Assembly (NCBI RefSeq): GCF_000472525.1
Contig: NZ_AWZT01000010.1
Span: 62,001 to 126,000, forward strand
Origin: Paraburkholderia dilworthii
Lineage (GTDB): Bacteria > Pseudomonadota > Gammaproteobacteria > Burkholderiales > Burkholderiaceae
Direction of reading: 5' to 3'
DNA: 64,000 nucleotides
The notes beneath the pieces were generated by a model that was given only the letters and a program-made list of their open reading frames with translations, did not search any database and was not told the origin of the DNA. This document shows positions 38,046-46,095 of this stretch, piece after piece (position 1 is the stretch's first letter; every line of letters begins with the position of its first letter). The position numbers were made by a program, and so were the translations under genes.

Positions 38046-38588
38046 ATGACCAAAGTGACTGCAAGGATGAAACGCAGATTCGGCGCTGGGGCAAGCGCGC
38101 GCTGGGCGATGGGACTGATCTTCATGCTGGCTGCGTGGAGCGTGCAGGCCCAGACGGAAGCGGCGGCGCTTTCGCTCGACGTCTCGGGCAAAATCGGCAA
38201 GACCAACGACGCGGCGCACCGTTCCTATCGCTTCACCGAGACGCAGCTGCTCGCTCTGCCGGCCCACTCGATCACTACTGCCACGACCTGGACGCCGCGC
38301 TCGACCTTCACAGGGCCGCTGCTCGCGGATATTCTGAAGACGGTCGGCGCGTCTGGCACGCAGGTCGAAATCCATACGCTCGACGACTATACCTACACGG
38401 TCCCGATATCGGATTGCGACCGCTACGGTGTGGTGGTGGCGTACAGCATGAACGGCCGGCGCCTGAAAATCAGCGACTTCGGGCCTCTGTTCCTCATCTA
38501 TCCGCGCGATGCGTTCCCCGATGAACTCGCGGGCGCCTCGGGCGATTCTAAATTCGTATGGCAGATCAAGGCACTCATCGTCAAGTAG
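38046..38588 (+). CDS. Periplasmic oxidoreductase with molybdopterin-binding fold
   Basis: Exported protein of 180 aa. A basic start and a hydrophobic stretch (WAMGLIFMLAAWSVQA) form a signal peptide, cleaved before QTEAAALS. The mature part resembles sulfite-oxidase-type molybdopterin domains: ALSLDVSGKIG, TWTPRSTFTGPLLADILKTVGA and the end FGPLFLIYPRDAFPD. It has no cysteine at the usual Mo ligand position, so it probably does not bind molybdenum and may sense a ligand. Its last 31 bp overlap the histidine kinase gene, so the two are coupled. Confidence 0.75.
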   Translation: MTKVTARMKRRFGAGASARWAMGLIFMLAAWSVQAQTEAAALSLDVSGKIGKTNDAAHRSYRFTETQLLALPAHSITTATTWTPRSTFTGPLLADILKTVGASGTQVEIHTLDDYTYTVPISDCDRYGVVVAYSMNGRRLKISDFGPLFLIYPRDAFPDELAGASGDSKFVWQIKALIVK

Positions 38589-40411
38589 CGCGCCGTCCGT
38601 GGCGCCGTTTTTTTTATGTGCTGATCTGGCTGACCGCGCTCGCGGCGCCCGCCGGCGCGATCGGCTATCTGCTTTACGCGAACCTGCTCAATCCGGACAC
38701 GACCGAGTCGCTGACGGGCTCGTACGACGGCTTCTATTGGGACGCGGCGCAGCTGCAAATCGCGTACGCACGCTTCGAGAACCAGCTGTTGCTATACCAG
38801 GCCGGTGTCGACGACGATTACCAGCGGCTCACGTTGCGCTACCAGTTGCTGCAATCGAAGCTGCACGTGATGGAAGGCTCCACGCTCAGGCTCACGACGC
38901 AAGTCGCGCTGGTGCAACGGCAACTCGATGAAATCCACGCGCTCGATCGCATGCTGATCGGTCTTGCTCCGGAGGTCGCGGCGTTGCCGAAGGACGCGGG
39001 CGGTGTTAACCGGATCGTCGCGCAGTTGCGCCAGCACTGGAACGAGGTGAACGATCTCGCGCTGAGCCGCCGTTTCGCCGATGTCGCCGACCGCGAGGCG
39101 ATGAACCGGGATTTCATCGACAAGCGCCGGCTGCTGTTTGCGGGCGGCATGATCCTGCTGCTGCTGTCCGCGGCGGCGACGTTGCTGCTCGTGGTCAACG
39201 GCCGGCGTCGCACGCGTCTCATGCATCAGCAGCATGCGGCGCTCGAAGCCGAGCACCAGGCAAGCCGTGCGGCGCGCGAAGCCAGCCTCGCTAAAGACGC
39301 GTTTCTCGGCATGATCAGTCACGAGCTGCGCACGCCGCTGCATGCGATCGTGTCGTCGATCGAGTTGCTCGGCTTCAACTATCACTCGGAGGCCGACCGC
39401 AAGGTGATCCAGCGGCTCGAAACGGCGGCGCGGCATCTCGAAGCGCAGATGAAGGACCTGACCGATTACGCGCGCCTCGGCGCCGGCAAGCTCGAACTGC
39501 GTCATGAGCATTTCGAGCCGCGCGAACTGCTGGCGTCGATCGTCGACGAACATGCGATGTCCGCGGCCGCGCGCGGTCTCAAGCTCGAGAGCGAGGCTGG
39601 CGGCGTGAGCGGGCTCGTCGATTCAGACCCGCACCGCATTCGCCAGATCGTCAATAACCTCGTCACCAACGCGATCCGTTACACGGAAACCGGTACCGTG
39701 CGCGTAGAGCTGATGCAGCGGCCGACGCTGCTCTGCTTCATCGTTAGCGACACGGGGCCGGGCGTCCCGCAGGCGCAGATTCCGCTGATCTTCGAGGAGT
39801 TCACGCAACTGGACGGCTCGCGCACGCGCCGCTTTGAAGGCGCAGGCATGGGCCTCACGATCGTGCAGGGACTGGTGAGACTGTTTGGCGGCACGGTCGA
39901 AGTTTCGAGCACGGTGGGCGAGGGCACGACGTTCACCGTGACGATTCCTGTGACGCCCGTCGCGCTTGCGCACGCACCGGGCGTCACCGCGCAGGCCGAA
40001 CCGGGCGGCGCGCGGCCGAGCGTGCTGATCGTCGACGATAACCGGCTGATTCGCGAGTCGCTCAGCGAAATGGTTGCGCATATGGATTTCGACGCGCACG
40101 CGGTCGCCAACGCCGACGATGCACTCGCGTGGCTGGATGCGCGCCGTTGCGATGTGGTGCTGCTGGATCTGCATATGCCCGAGCGCGACGGCTACGCGTT
40201 TCTCGCGGATCTGGCCGCGCGCGGCGGGCCGTCGTCCGGCGTGCCGGTGATCGTGGTCAGCGCTTATGCGCCGGAGGCCGGCGCGGCGGGGCAGGGTGCG
40301 CAAGGAGAGAGCGGCCCGCGGCCGTTCTTCGAGGCGTTATCAAAGCCAGTACATTACGGCGATCTGCGCAACGCGTTGCAGCGTGCGCTGGCTTCGCGGC
40401 ATACGGTATGA
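38558..40411 (+). CDS. Hybrid sensor histidine kinase/response regulator
   Basis: Inner-membrane kinase of 617 aa. Two membrane helices lie at about residues 19-42 and 192-213, bounding a periplasmic sensor of about 150 residues. HisKA follows, with the phosphoaccepting His255 in SHELRTP, then the ATPase N box NNLVTNAIRYTE, the G1 box DTGPGVP and the G2 box GAGMGLTIVQG. The C-terminal receiver has VLIVDDNRLIRES, the phosphoacceptor in LLDLHMPERDGY, SAYAPEAG and LSKPVHYGD. It overlaps the periplasmic molybdopterin-fold gene, so that protein may deliver the signal. A 10-11-bp tandem repeat covers its stop codon. A phosphorelay to the BetR-REC protein is likely. Confidence 0.9.
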   Translation: MADQGTHRQVARRPWRRFFYVLIWLTALAAPAGAIGYLLYANLLNPDTTESLTGSYDGFYWDAAQLQIAYARFENQLLLYQAGVDDDYQRLTLRYQLLQSKLHVMEGSTLRLTTQVALVQRQLDEIHALDRMLIGLAPEVAALPKDAGGVNRIVAQLRQHWNEVNDLALSRRFADVADREAMNRDFIDKRRLLFAGGMILLLLSAAATLLLVVNGRRRTRLMHQQHAALEAEHQASRAAREASLAKDAFLGMISHELRTPLHAIVSSIELLGFNYHSEADRKVIQRLETAARHLEAQMKDLTDYARLGAGKLELRHEHFEPRELLASIVDEHAMSAAARGLKLESEAGGVSGLVDSDPHRIRQIVNNLVTNAIRYTETGTVRVELMQRPTLLCFIVSDTGPGVPQAQIPLIFEEFTQLDGSRTRRFEGAGMGLTIVQGLVRLFGGTVEVSSTVGEGTTFTVTIPVTPVALAHAPGVTAQAEPGGARPSVLIVDDNRLIRESLSEMVAHMDFDAHAVANADDALAWLDARRCDVVLLDLHMPERDGYAFLADLAARGGPSSGVPVIVVSAYAPEAGAAGQGAQGESGPRPFFEALSKPVHYGDLRNALQRALASRHTV

Positions 40412-40441
40412 CGCGGGTATGACGCGGTATGACGCCGGTAT
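40405..40441. repeat. Short tandem repeat across the kinase stop codon
   Basis: GGTATGACGC occurs three times in tandem with one-base differences and then a partial GGTATAGG. The TGA of the kinase is inside the first copy. Confidence 0.75.
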
Positions 40442-40504
40442 AGGGCGGATGTAACGCAGGTGTGGCGCCGACGCAGTGCGGCGCCCGAGCAGGTCAGCGC
40501 GGAT

Positions 40505-41359
40505 TCATGGCCGATTCAGCCGCTTCGACAGATCGGCCACCAGAATCGCCATGCGCGCGGGCTTTTCATAGCAGGCGACGTCGTAATTACGGATCACCTG
40601 GCTGATTTCCGATTCGCTCGCCTTGCCGGTGAGCAATTCGCCCGTCAGAACGAAGATCGGCGCATCGGGATTTTCCGACGCGCGCACCGCGCGAATCGCG
40701 GCCGCCGAGGTCTGCGTGCCGAACAGCCAGTCGATCACGATGCCGTCGAACACCTGCGTTTGCAGCTGTTCGGCAAAGGCCGCGAGTCCGTAGATCGCCA
40801 CGGCGGCGAAACCGCTGCCCTCGAGATAATCGCGCAGATTGTCGGCGCTCGCGCGGTCGTCGTCGACGACAGCGATGGTCGGCTTGTCCGTTTCCGCGCG
40901 GCGCGGATAAATCTCGATCTTGTGGACTTCATAGGCGCTTTGATACAGCGCGCCGTCGTGACGCGCGACGCGCCACTGGCCGAGCTTCGAATACGCGACG
41001 AATTCGGGACGGCTGCCCGGTTCGAGCGCCGCGCCGACCCAGGCGGTGCACGGCAGCTCGATAGCGCCGATGCAGAACATGGCTTCCTGCGCAATCGCGC
41101 CGACCATGCCGGGATCGAGCGACTGCGCGCCGAAGAGCTGCGCGGCGGGCTCGCCGTAGACCTCCGCGACTTTCTTGATTTGCGACAGGGTCCACGGGCT
41201 ATTGCCGCGCAGTTTGCGGTGCCCTTGAGAAAAGCTCAGATCGAGGATGCGGCAAAGTTCTGTGGTTTGCTGGCGCTTGCCGATTCCGTGCCGGCTCATC
41301 AACTCGCGCACGCGCTCGGCGACTGCGATGGAGTCCGGTGAGTGTGTTTCGTTGGTCAT
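40505..41359 (-). CDS. BetR-type DNA-binding protein with receiver domain
   Basis: Protein of 284 aa. The N-terminal part (about residues 10-75) resembles the BetR helix-turn-helix: VAERVRELMSRHGIGKRQQTTELCRILDLSFSQGHRKLRG, read in segments. The C-terminal receiver shows AVVDDDRASADN, the phosphoacceptor in GIVIDWLFG, the Thr of VLTGEL and the Lys of CYEKPA. This is an inverted order compared with most response regulators, where the receiver is N-terminal. It is convergent with the hybrid kinase, with 93 bp between the stops, and is the obvious partner. Its targets are unknown. Confidence 0.82.
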   Translation of the reverse strand: MTNETHSPDSIAVAERVRELMSRHGIGKRQQTTELCRILDLSFSQGHRKLRGNSPWTLSQIKKVAEVYGEPAAQLFGAQSLDPGMVGAIAQEAMFCIGAIELPCTAWVGAALEPGSRPEFVAYSKLGQWRVARHDGALYQSAYEVHKIEIYPRRAETDKPTIAVVDDDRASADNLRDYLEGSGFAAVAIYGLAAFAEQLQTQVFDGIVIDWLFGTQTSAAAIRAVRASENPDAPIFVLTGELLTGKASESEISQVIRNYDVACYEKPARMAILVADLSKRLNRP

Positions 41360-41642
41360 GCTGCGTGAGAATCCGCCGTCTTAAAGGGCTGTGGGGGCGA
41401 TACGGCAGGCGTCATGCGGCCTTGCATCGTCGATACAGGGCAACGCAGGTACGCGGGGGACAGCAAATGTACCGTAAAAACATCGCGGTCAGGGTTTTTG
41501 TAGAGGCGCCGTTGCGTCTGTCAGTGTGAGCCGGAAGTCCGACGGATCAGGTTGCCAGCTTGCGCGGTTAGCTATGCATCGCGCATAAAACACATTTTAC
41601 CGATGAAACCAGGCCGCATCCACCGAGGGCCTGCAAGCGCCG

Positions 41643-42983
41643 TCAGGTCGCCGGCATCTTCGCAAGTTTGGCGGCGGAGTTCCTGAGGCCCTTGAAGATC
41701 CGTTCGGCGACCTTGCCCGGAAATCGTTCGGGCAATTCCGCCGAGACCTGTTCGATCACCTTCGGGGTCTGCTCGATCAGGCGCTCGATCAGCGGTTCGG
41801 CGCTCGCGCCATACGAGCACTTGAGCGCCATCGCGTTGAAGTGGCGTCGCTGCACGTCGCGAAAGGCGTCGTGCTTGCTGCGCGACCACATGCCCATTGC
41901 GAGGCGCGCCTTGAACCACGACCACTGGTTAGGGCCGCTGCCTTCCACCGGCCAGATCGACATGACGTCGTAAAGCGGCGTCAGCCGGTATTGGCCGCCC
42001 GCCAGCAGGCGAATGCTGAAGTTCTTTGCGTGGCCGTCCGGCGCGGCGAGCATCCAGAAGAGAATCTGGCTCGCGAGCAGTGTTTCGATGTCCTGCGCGG
42101 CCGCAACGGACTGCTGCAGAACGCGCGCGAGATCGAGCACGCCTGGACCGCCTTCGTTCTCATACTTGCGATGCGAAGGCACGCCGTACACCTGGCAAAA
42201 ATCTTCCTGTGGCAGGCGCAGCAGCCATTGCCCGCTCGAATGCATCTGCCGGTCGAAACGCTCGACGCTCAGCACGCGTTGCTTGCCGAACGTCACGATT
42301 TCGGTGTTCGCGACGGGCAAACCATAGGCGCGCAGTATGCGCAGGCTCAGCCATTCGTTTTCGACCGAGGTGCTAAGGTCGGCCAGCTTGTTGCCGACGA
42401 GTCCGAGCGGCAGCTTGAAGATATGCGTGGTAGGCGTCGCGCCGTGCGGCCGTTTCCATTGATCTTCGTGCCATAGCAGCGCGGTTTTCTCCTGCGCGCC
42501 GGCGAGCGAGATGCGGAAATCGTCGCTTTCCTCTGTCGCGCCGAGCGCGGGTGCGCTGACGGTGCGTGCGAGCATGATTTCGATCTCGGCATCGGTCAGC
42601 GGCGTGCCTTCGATGCGGTCAACACCCACTGGTGCATCGTCTTCGGCGAGCAGCTGGACGGCGCCTACGCAATCGCGGCCGATGGCTTGCAGCAGATCGA
42701 AGGCGTCCAGCGTCCCGGTTCGGTAGCGCTGAGCAATGCGCTTTCTGATGATGTCGCTATCGGGCAGCAGGTTGTCGAAATAATTGAGTACCCGCGGCCC
42801 CTTGTGCGCCATGTTGCCGGGCGTGAAAGGCAGCGAGAGCGAAAGGGGTCGGCCGAGGGGCGAGTCGATCCACGCGGCGTCGTAAGAAAATTCCATCGGA
42901 CTGCGCGCCGGAAGGCGCCACACGCCGACGCGCTCGCCGTTGGCCCAGACCGAAAGCGCGCGCGAGTGAGTGGGCCGGGCCAT
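41643..42983 (-). CDS. hipA: HipA-type serine/threonine kinase toxin
   Basis: Toxin of 446 aa. The HipA N-terminal couple domain (SVWANGERVGVWRL, PLGRPLSLSLPF) is followed by the kinase. Visible are SLAGAQEKTALLW (nucleotide loop), HIFKLP (ATP lysine), SVERFDRQ, DGHAKNFSIRL (catalytic Asp and Asn) and LYDVMSIWPV (DFG-like Asp). HipA kinases phosphorylate glutamyl-tRNA synthetase and cause growth arrest and persistence; this homologue's target is not known. It starts 2 nt after the hipB stop, so the pair is coupled. No inactivating change is visible. Confidence 0.88.
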   Translation of the reverse strand: MARPTHSRALSVWANGERVGVWRLPARSPMEFSYDAAWIDSPLGRPLSLSLPFTPGNMAHKGPRVLNYFDNLLPDSDIIRKRIAQRYRTGTLDAFDLLQAIGRDCVGAVQLLAEDDAPVGVDRIEGTPLTDAEIEIMLARTVSAPALGATEESDDFRISLAGAQEKTALLWHEDQWKRPHGATPTTHIFKLPLGLVGNKLADLSTSVENEWLSLRILRAYGLPVANTEIVTFGKQRVLSVERFDRQMHSSGQWLLRLPQEDFCQVYGVPSHRKYENEGGPGVLDLARVLQQSVAAAQDIETLLASQILFWMLAAPDGHAKNFSIRLLAGGQYRLTPLYDVMSIWPVEGSGPNQWSWFKARLAMGMWSRSKHDAFRDVQRRHFNAMALKCSYGASAEPLIERLIEQTPKVIEQVSAELPERFPGKVAERIFKGLRNSAAKLAKMPAT

Positions 42984-42985
42984 GC

Positions 42986-43240
42986 TTACCACTCGATCGA
43001 AGGCGTGGGTTCCGACCTCGGCTGGTTCTTGTCGCGCACCTGCAACTGCAGCCCATAGGCGCCGCACAGCGAGAGCAACTGGGCGAGGGTGAGGGCGGCG
43101 GCGTCGGTTTCCCACGCCGATATCCGGCTTTGGCTGACGCCGACGCGCGCGGCGGCCTCGGCTTGCGTAAGACCCGCTTGCCGCCGGCTCGCGGCAAGCA
43201 ATTGGGTGAGCTGATCCGGCGTGGCGATGAGATGCAACAT
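42986..43240 (-). CDS. hipB: HipB-type antitoxin (XRE family)
   Basis: Antitoxin of 84 aa with one helix-turn-helix: AASRRQAGLTQAEAAARVGVSQSRISAWETD (read in segments, residues about 16-46). It would bind HipA and repress the operon. The C-terminal tail ends in EPTPSIEW, where the last Trp may contact HipA as in E. coli HipB. Upstream lies a set of ATTCG/CGAAT inverted repeats (43259-43358), the probable operators. Confidence 0.88.
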   Translation of the reverse strand: MLHLIATPDQLTQLLAASRRQAGLTQAEAAARVGVSQSRISAWETDAAALTLAQLLSLCGAYGLQLQVRDKNQPRSEPTPSIEW

Positions 43241-43258
43241 GGCGAGAATATCCGGGAA

Positions 43259-43281
43259 ACGAATAAGCTCATTTTATTCGT
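43259..43281. promoter_or_regulatory. hipBA operator candidate 1
   Basis: Perfect 8-bp inverted repeat ACGAATAA-N7-TTATTCGT, 19 bp upstream of the hipB start codon. Confidence 0.6.
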
Positions 43282-43285
43282 CTCG

Positions 43286-43306
43286 CGAATATTTAGCAAA
43301 TATTCG
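43286..43306. promoter_or_regulatory. hipBA operator candidate 2
   Basis: Perfect 9-bp inverted repeat CGAATATTT-AGC-AAATATTCG, the strongest dyad of the region. Confidence 0.68.
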
Positions 43307-43337
43307 TGTGGCGGATATTCAGCCCATATCTGTGGGC

Positions 43338-43358
43338 CGAATATTTGCCTTTTATTCG
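43338..43358. promoter_or_regulatory. hipBA operator candidate 3
   Basis: CGAATA-N9-TATTCG inverted repeat. Same half-site as candidates 1 and 2, farthest from hipB. A fourth, weaker copy (GGATATTC, then CATATCT) lies at about 43312-43331. Confidence 0.5.
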
Positions 43359-43499
43359 CTTTAAGGATAAACGGGGCAGCTACGCAATCGGGACTAATTT
43401 CCGCGCCAGAAGGCTTGCCACCGCCTTCTGCGCGTTCGGCATTGCGGACAAACAGTTCGCCTGCGAAGATTATGCTCGCACTTAAAACCTTCGCGCCCG

Positions 43500-44840
43500 A
43501 TGACCACGACTTATCCGCTGCACGCCGCCTTCGCCGCCGCCGACCAACCGTTTCCCAAACACGCTGACGTGGTCATCGCCGGCGCGGGCATCATGGGCTG
43601 CGCAGCGGCTTACTATCTGACTCGCCGCGGCTTGTCGGTGGTCGTGCTCGACAAGTCGCGCATCGCCGGCCAGCAGTCTTCGCGAGCCTGGGGTTTCGTG
43701 CGCCAGCAGGGCCGCGAGTCCGCCGAAGTCCCGCTAATGATGGCGAGCATACCGCTGTGGGAAACCCTCGAGCGCGAGTTGAACTTCGACCTCGAATGGC
43801 GTCAGGGCGGCTGTCTTTACGTCGCGAGCGGTGAGGAGGACTGGACTTCGTTCCAGCAATGGATGGACGTCGCGCGGCAGCATGGGCTTGACACGCGCAC
43901 GCTCGATCGAAAGCAGATCGATACGGTGGTGACAGGCATGCAAGGCCCCGCGCTCGGTGGCCTGTATACGCCAAGCGACGGTCAGGCCGAGCCGCGCCGC
44001 GCCGCTGCCGCTTTCGCGGCGCGGGCGGCGCAAGCCGGCGCGCTTTTTTTCGAAGGCTGCGGCGTGCTCGGTGTGGAGCGTGCGGGCGGCGCGATCGCCG
44101 GCGTGGTGACCGAGCGCGGCACGGTCCGCACGTCGCGTTTGATCTGTGCGGCGGGCGCGAGCAGTTGGCGTCTGCTGAAGACACTGGGTATCGAATTGCC
44201 GCAGCAGGCGGTCCGCGGCACCTGCATGCGCACGAATCCTTTACCGCGCGTCACGGCGTCCACCTTCTGGGGCCACGGGCTTGGCGTCCGGCAGCGCGCG
44301 AACGGGGCGATTAATCTCGCCGACGACATGCAGGTCGACGTCGACATGACGCTTGGGCATTTTCGCGCGTTGAAATGGTTTCTGCCCGAACTCTGGAGTC
44401 AGCGCGAAAAGTTCAGCTTTCACCTGAACGGCGCTTGCTTGCGCGACTTGCGCGACCGTCTGCCGGGCAGCGTGCCGCAAAGCGAGCGCGTGTTGCATCC
44501 GCGTGATCCCCATCCGCAGCCGAATGTGAGCCATGCACCGCGTGCACTTGCAAAACTGCGCGCGCTCTTTCCCGCGTTGAAGAACGCGCAGGTGGTCGAG
44601 TCGTGGGCCGGTCTGATCGACGTGCTGCCCGACGGCATCCCTGTCATCGACGCACCGCCGCAGATCAGCGGCCTTACTATCGCTACGGGTTTTTGCGGCC
44701 ACGGTTTCGCGATGGGGCCGATCGTCGGCAGGCTCCTTGCGGAGATAAACGACGGCGGGCAGGCGTCGCTGGATTTGTCTGCGTTCCGTTTGCAGCGTTT
44801 TGTCGACGGTACCATGCAGCGGCCTCGCAGCATGTTGTGA
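43500..44840 (+). CDS. FAD-dependent amine/amino-acid oxidoreductase (DAO family)
   Basis: Flavoprotein of 446 aa. The dinucleotide-binding motif is at VVIAGAGIMGCAAAYYLTRRGLSVVVLDK (read in segments, residues about 24-52). SRAWGFVRQQGR follows, and the C-terminal FAD contact is IATGFCGHGFAMGPIVGRLLAE. The family includes D-amino-acid dehydrogenase DadA and glycine or sarcosine oxidases. The substrate is unknown. Divergent from hipBA, and followed by the C39-like gene 47 bp downstream. Confidence 0.85.
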   Translation: MTTTYPLHAAFAAADQPFPKHADVVIAGAGIMGCAAAYYLTRRGLSVVVLDKSRIAGQQSSRAWGFVRQQGRESAEVPLMMASIPLWETLERELNFDLEWRQGGCLYVASGEEDWTSFQQWMDVARQHGLDTRTLDRKQIDTVVTGMQGPALGGLYTPSDGQAEPRRAAAAFAARAAQAGALFFEGCGVLGVERAGGAIAGVVTERGTVRTSRLICAAGASSWRLLKTLGIELPQQAVRGTCMRTNPLPRVTASTFWGHGLGVRQRANGAINLADDMQVDVDMTLGHFRALKWFLPELWSQREKFSFHLNGACLRDLRDRLPGSVPQSERVLHPRDPHPQPNVSHAPRALAKLRALFPALKNAQVVESWAGLIDVLPDGIPVIDAPPQISGLTIATGFCGHGFAMGPIVGRLLAEINDGGQASLDLSAFRLQRFVDGTMQRPRSML

Positions 44841-44887
44841 GCGCTTCTGCCGGCTTTCACGTCCCGCACTTTTCATCGATCGCGAGC

Positions 44888-45526
44888 ATGAACGAACCGA
44901 CCCTGCGCCACGCCGGCGTGCCGTACCACACCCAGTGGGGCAGCCCCGAATGGGTTCGCCATATCGTCGAACAGCAGGGCGATCCTTGCGACGATCCGGG
45001 CTGGCGAAAAAGCGGATTCTCGGACCCCGAGCGCTACCGCTTCTGGGCCAAACGCCTTTGCGGTTTGACGTGCCTGGAATCGGCGCTCGACTATTGGCGC
45101 ATCGAACATGCGCCGCGCGCCGCGCTGCTTGACGAAGCGTTGCGGCACGGCGTGTATCGCGTCAGGGACGACGGCGGCGTCGACGGTCTGATCTATCGCC
45201 CGTTTGCGGCATGGGTGCGGGAGGCATTCGGCGTGCGCGTCGACGTGTTGCCGCAGGCTTCGCTCGAGGAAATCGCCGCGCGCCTCGGTCCGCGGACGCT
45301 CGCGATTGTCTCGGTCAGCCCGGAGATCCGCTATCCCGAGCGGCCGAACCAGCGCAAGGGCGGGCATCTGATTCTCCTGCATGGACGCGATGCCAACGGC
45401 GTGTGGTTTCACAATCCTTCGGGAATTGAGCCGCAACAGGCCGACGTTTATCTGCCGTTTGCAACGATCAGGCGTTTTTATGCCGGCCGAGGCATGATGC
45501 TTGGTCTTGGTGCGGGTGCGGATTGA
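44888..45526 (+). CDS. C39-like papain-fold protein
   Basis: Protein of 212 aa without signal peptide. A cysteine-peptidase pattern is present: Cys62 in GLTCLESALDYW, His160 in KGGHLILLHG and Asn176 in WFHNPSG, which match the nucleophile, general base and polar helper of C39-type peptidases. The start at 44888 is chosen because longer frames read back into the oxidase. It follows the FAD oxidase closely, which suggests maturation or processing related to that enzyme or to the small Cys-rich protein after it. The function is unverified; it could be an inactive homologue. Confidence 0.7.
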   Translation: MNEPTLRHAGVPYHTQWGSPEWVRHIVEQQGDPCDDPGWRKSGFSDPERYRFWAKRLCGLTCLESALDYWRIEHAPRAALLDEALRHGVYRVRDDGGVDGLIYRPFAAWVREAFGVRVDVLPQASLEEIAARLGPRTLAIVSVSPEIRYPERPNQRKGGHLILLHGRDANGVWFHNPSGIEPQQADVYLPFATIRRFYAGRGMMLGLGAGAD

Positions 45527-45654
45527 GCCGGAGCGCAAGAGGAAGCAAGAGGCGCAACAGCGCAACAGACGCAGCGATAAGAGCCAGGCTAGCCGCAACG
45601 ATCGGGCCCGTTTTCTGCTGCGCCTGTACCGACATTTGCGATACAGGACCCAAC

Positions 45655-45918
45655 ATGACTCGAATCCATGCCCTGCTCGCCGCCAGCCTTTTCGCACTCG
45701 GCGCCGTTACCGCGGTTCATGCGGCGACCCGCGATGAACAGGCGAAGGCCTGCCGCGGCGACGCGATGCACTTCTGCGCCGCCGACATACCGAACAAGGC
45801 GAAGATCACCGCCTGCATGAAACAGCACATCGACGAACTCAGTCCGCCTTGCCGTGCGATGTTCAAGAGCGGCAAGAAGTCCGGCGACAGCGGCAGCAAT
45901 TCGGGCGCGGCGCAGTGA
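45655..45918 (+). CDS. Small secreted Cys-rich-repeat protein
   Basis: Protein of 87 aa. A signal peptide (MTRIHALLAASLFALGAVTAVHA) is followed by a short domain with four cysteines (ACRGDAMHFCAAD, then ITACMKQHIDELSPPCRAMF), the pattern of the Cys-rich repeat family. Two disulfides are likely in the periplasm. The C-terminus is Gly/Ser-rich. A longer in-frame start would remove the signal peptide. Function unknown. Confidence 0.8.
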   Translation: MTRIHALLAASLFALGAVTAVHAATRDEQAKACRGDAMHFCAADIPNKAKITACMKQHIDELSPPCRAMFKSGKKSGDSGSNSGAAQ

Positions 45919-46095
45919 GTTCGATTTGAGCGAGCGGCGCATGCATGACACGCGAGGAGCCGCGTCATTTTCATTGCAGCTGTCATTGCCGCCGTCGTCG
46001 CCGGTGTCGTCGCACTACTCATCGAAACAGTGCGCTTGCGATGCTGCCTGGCGTCGTAGAATCGTCTGTCCCGACTGCGACTACCCCATCCGCTC

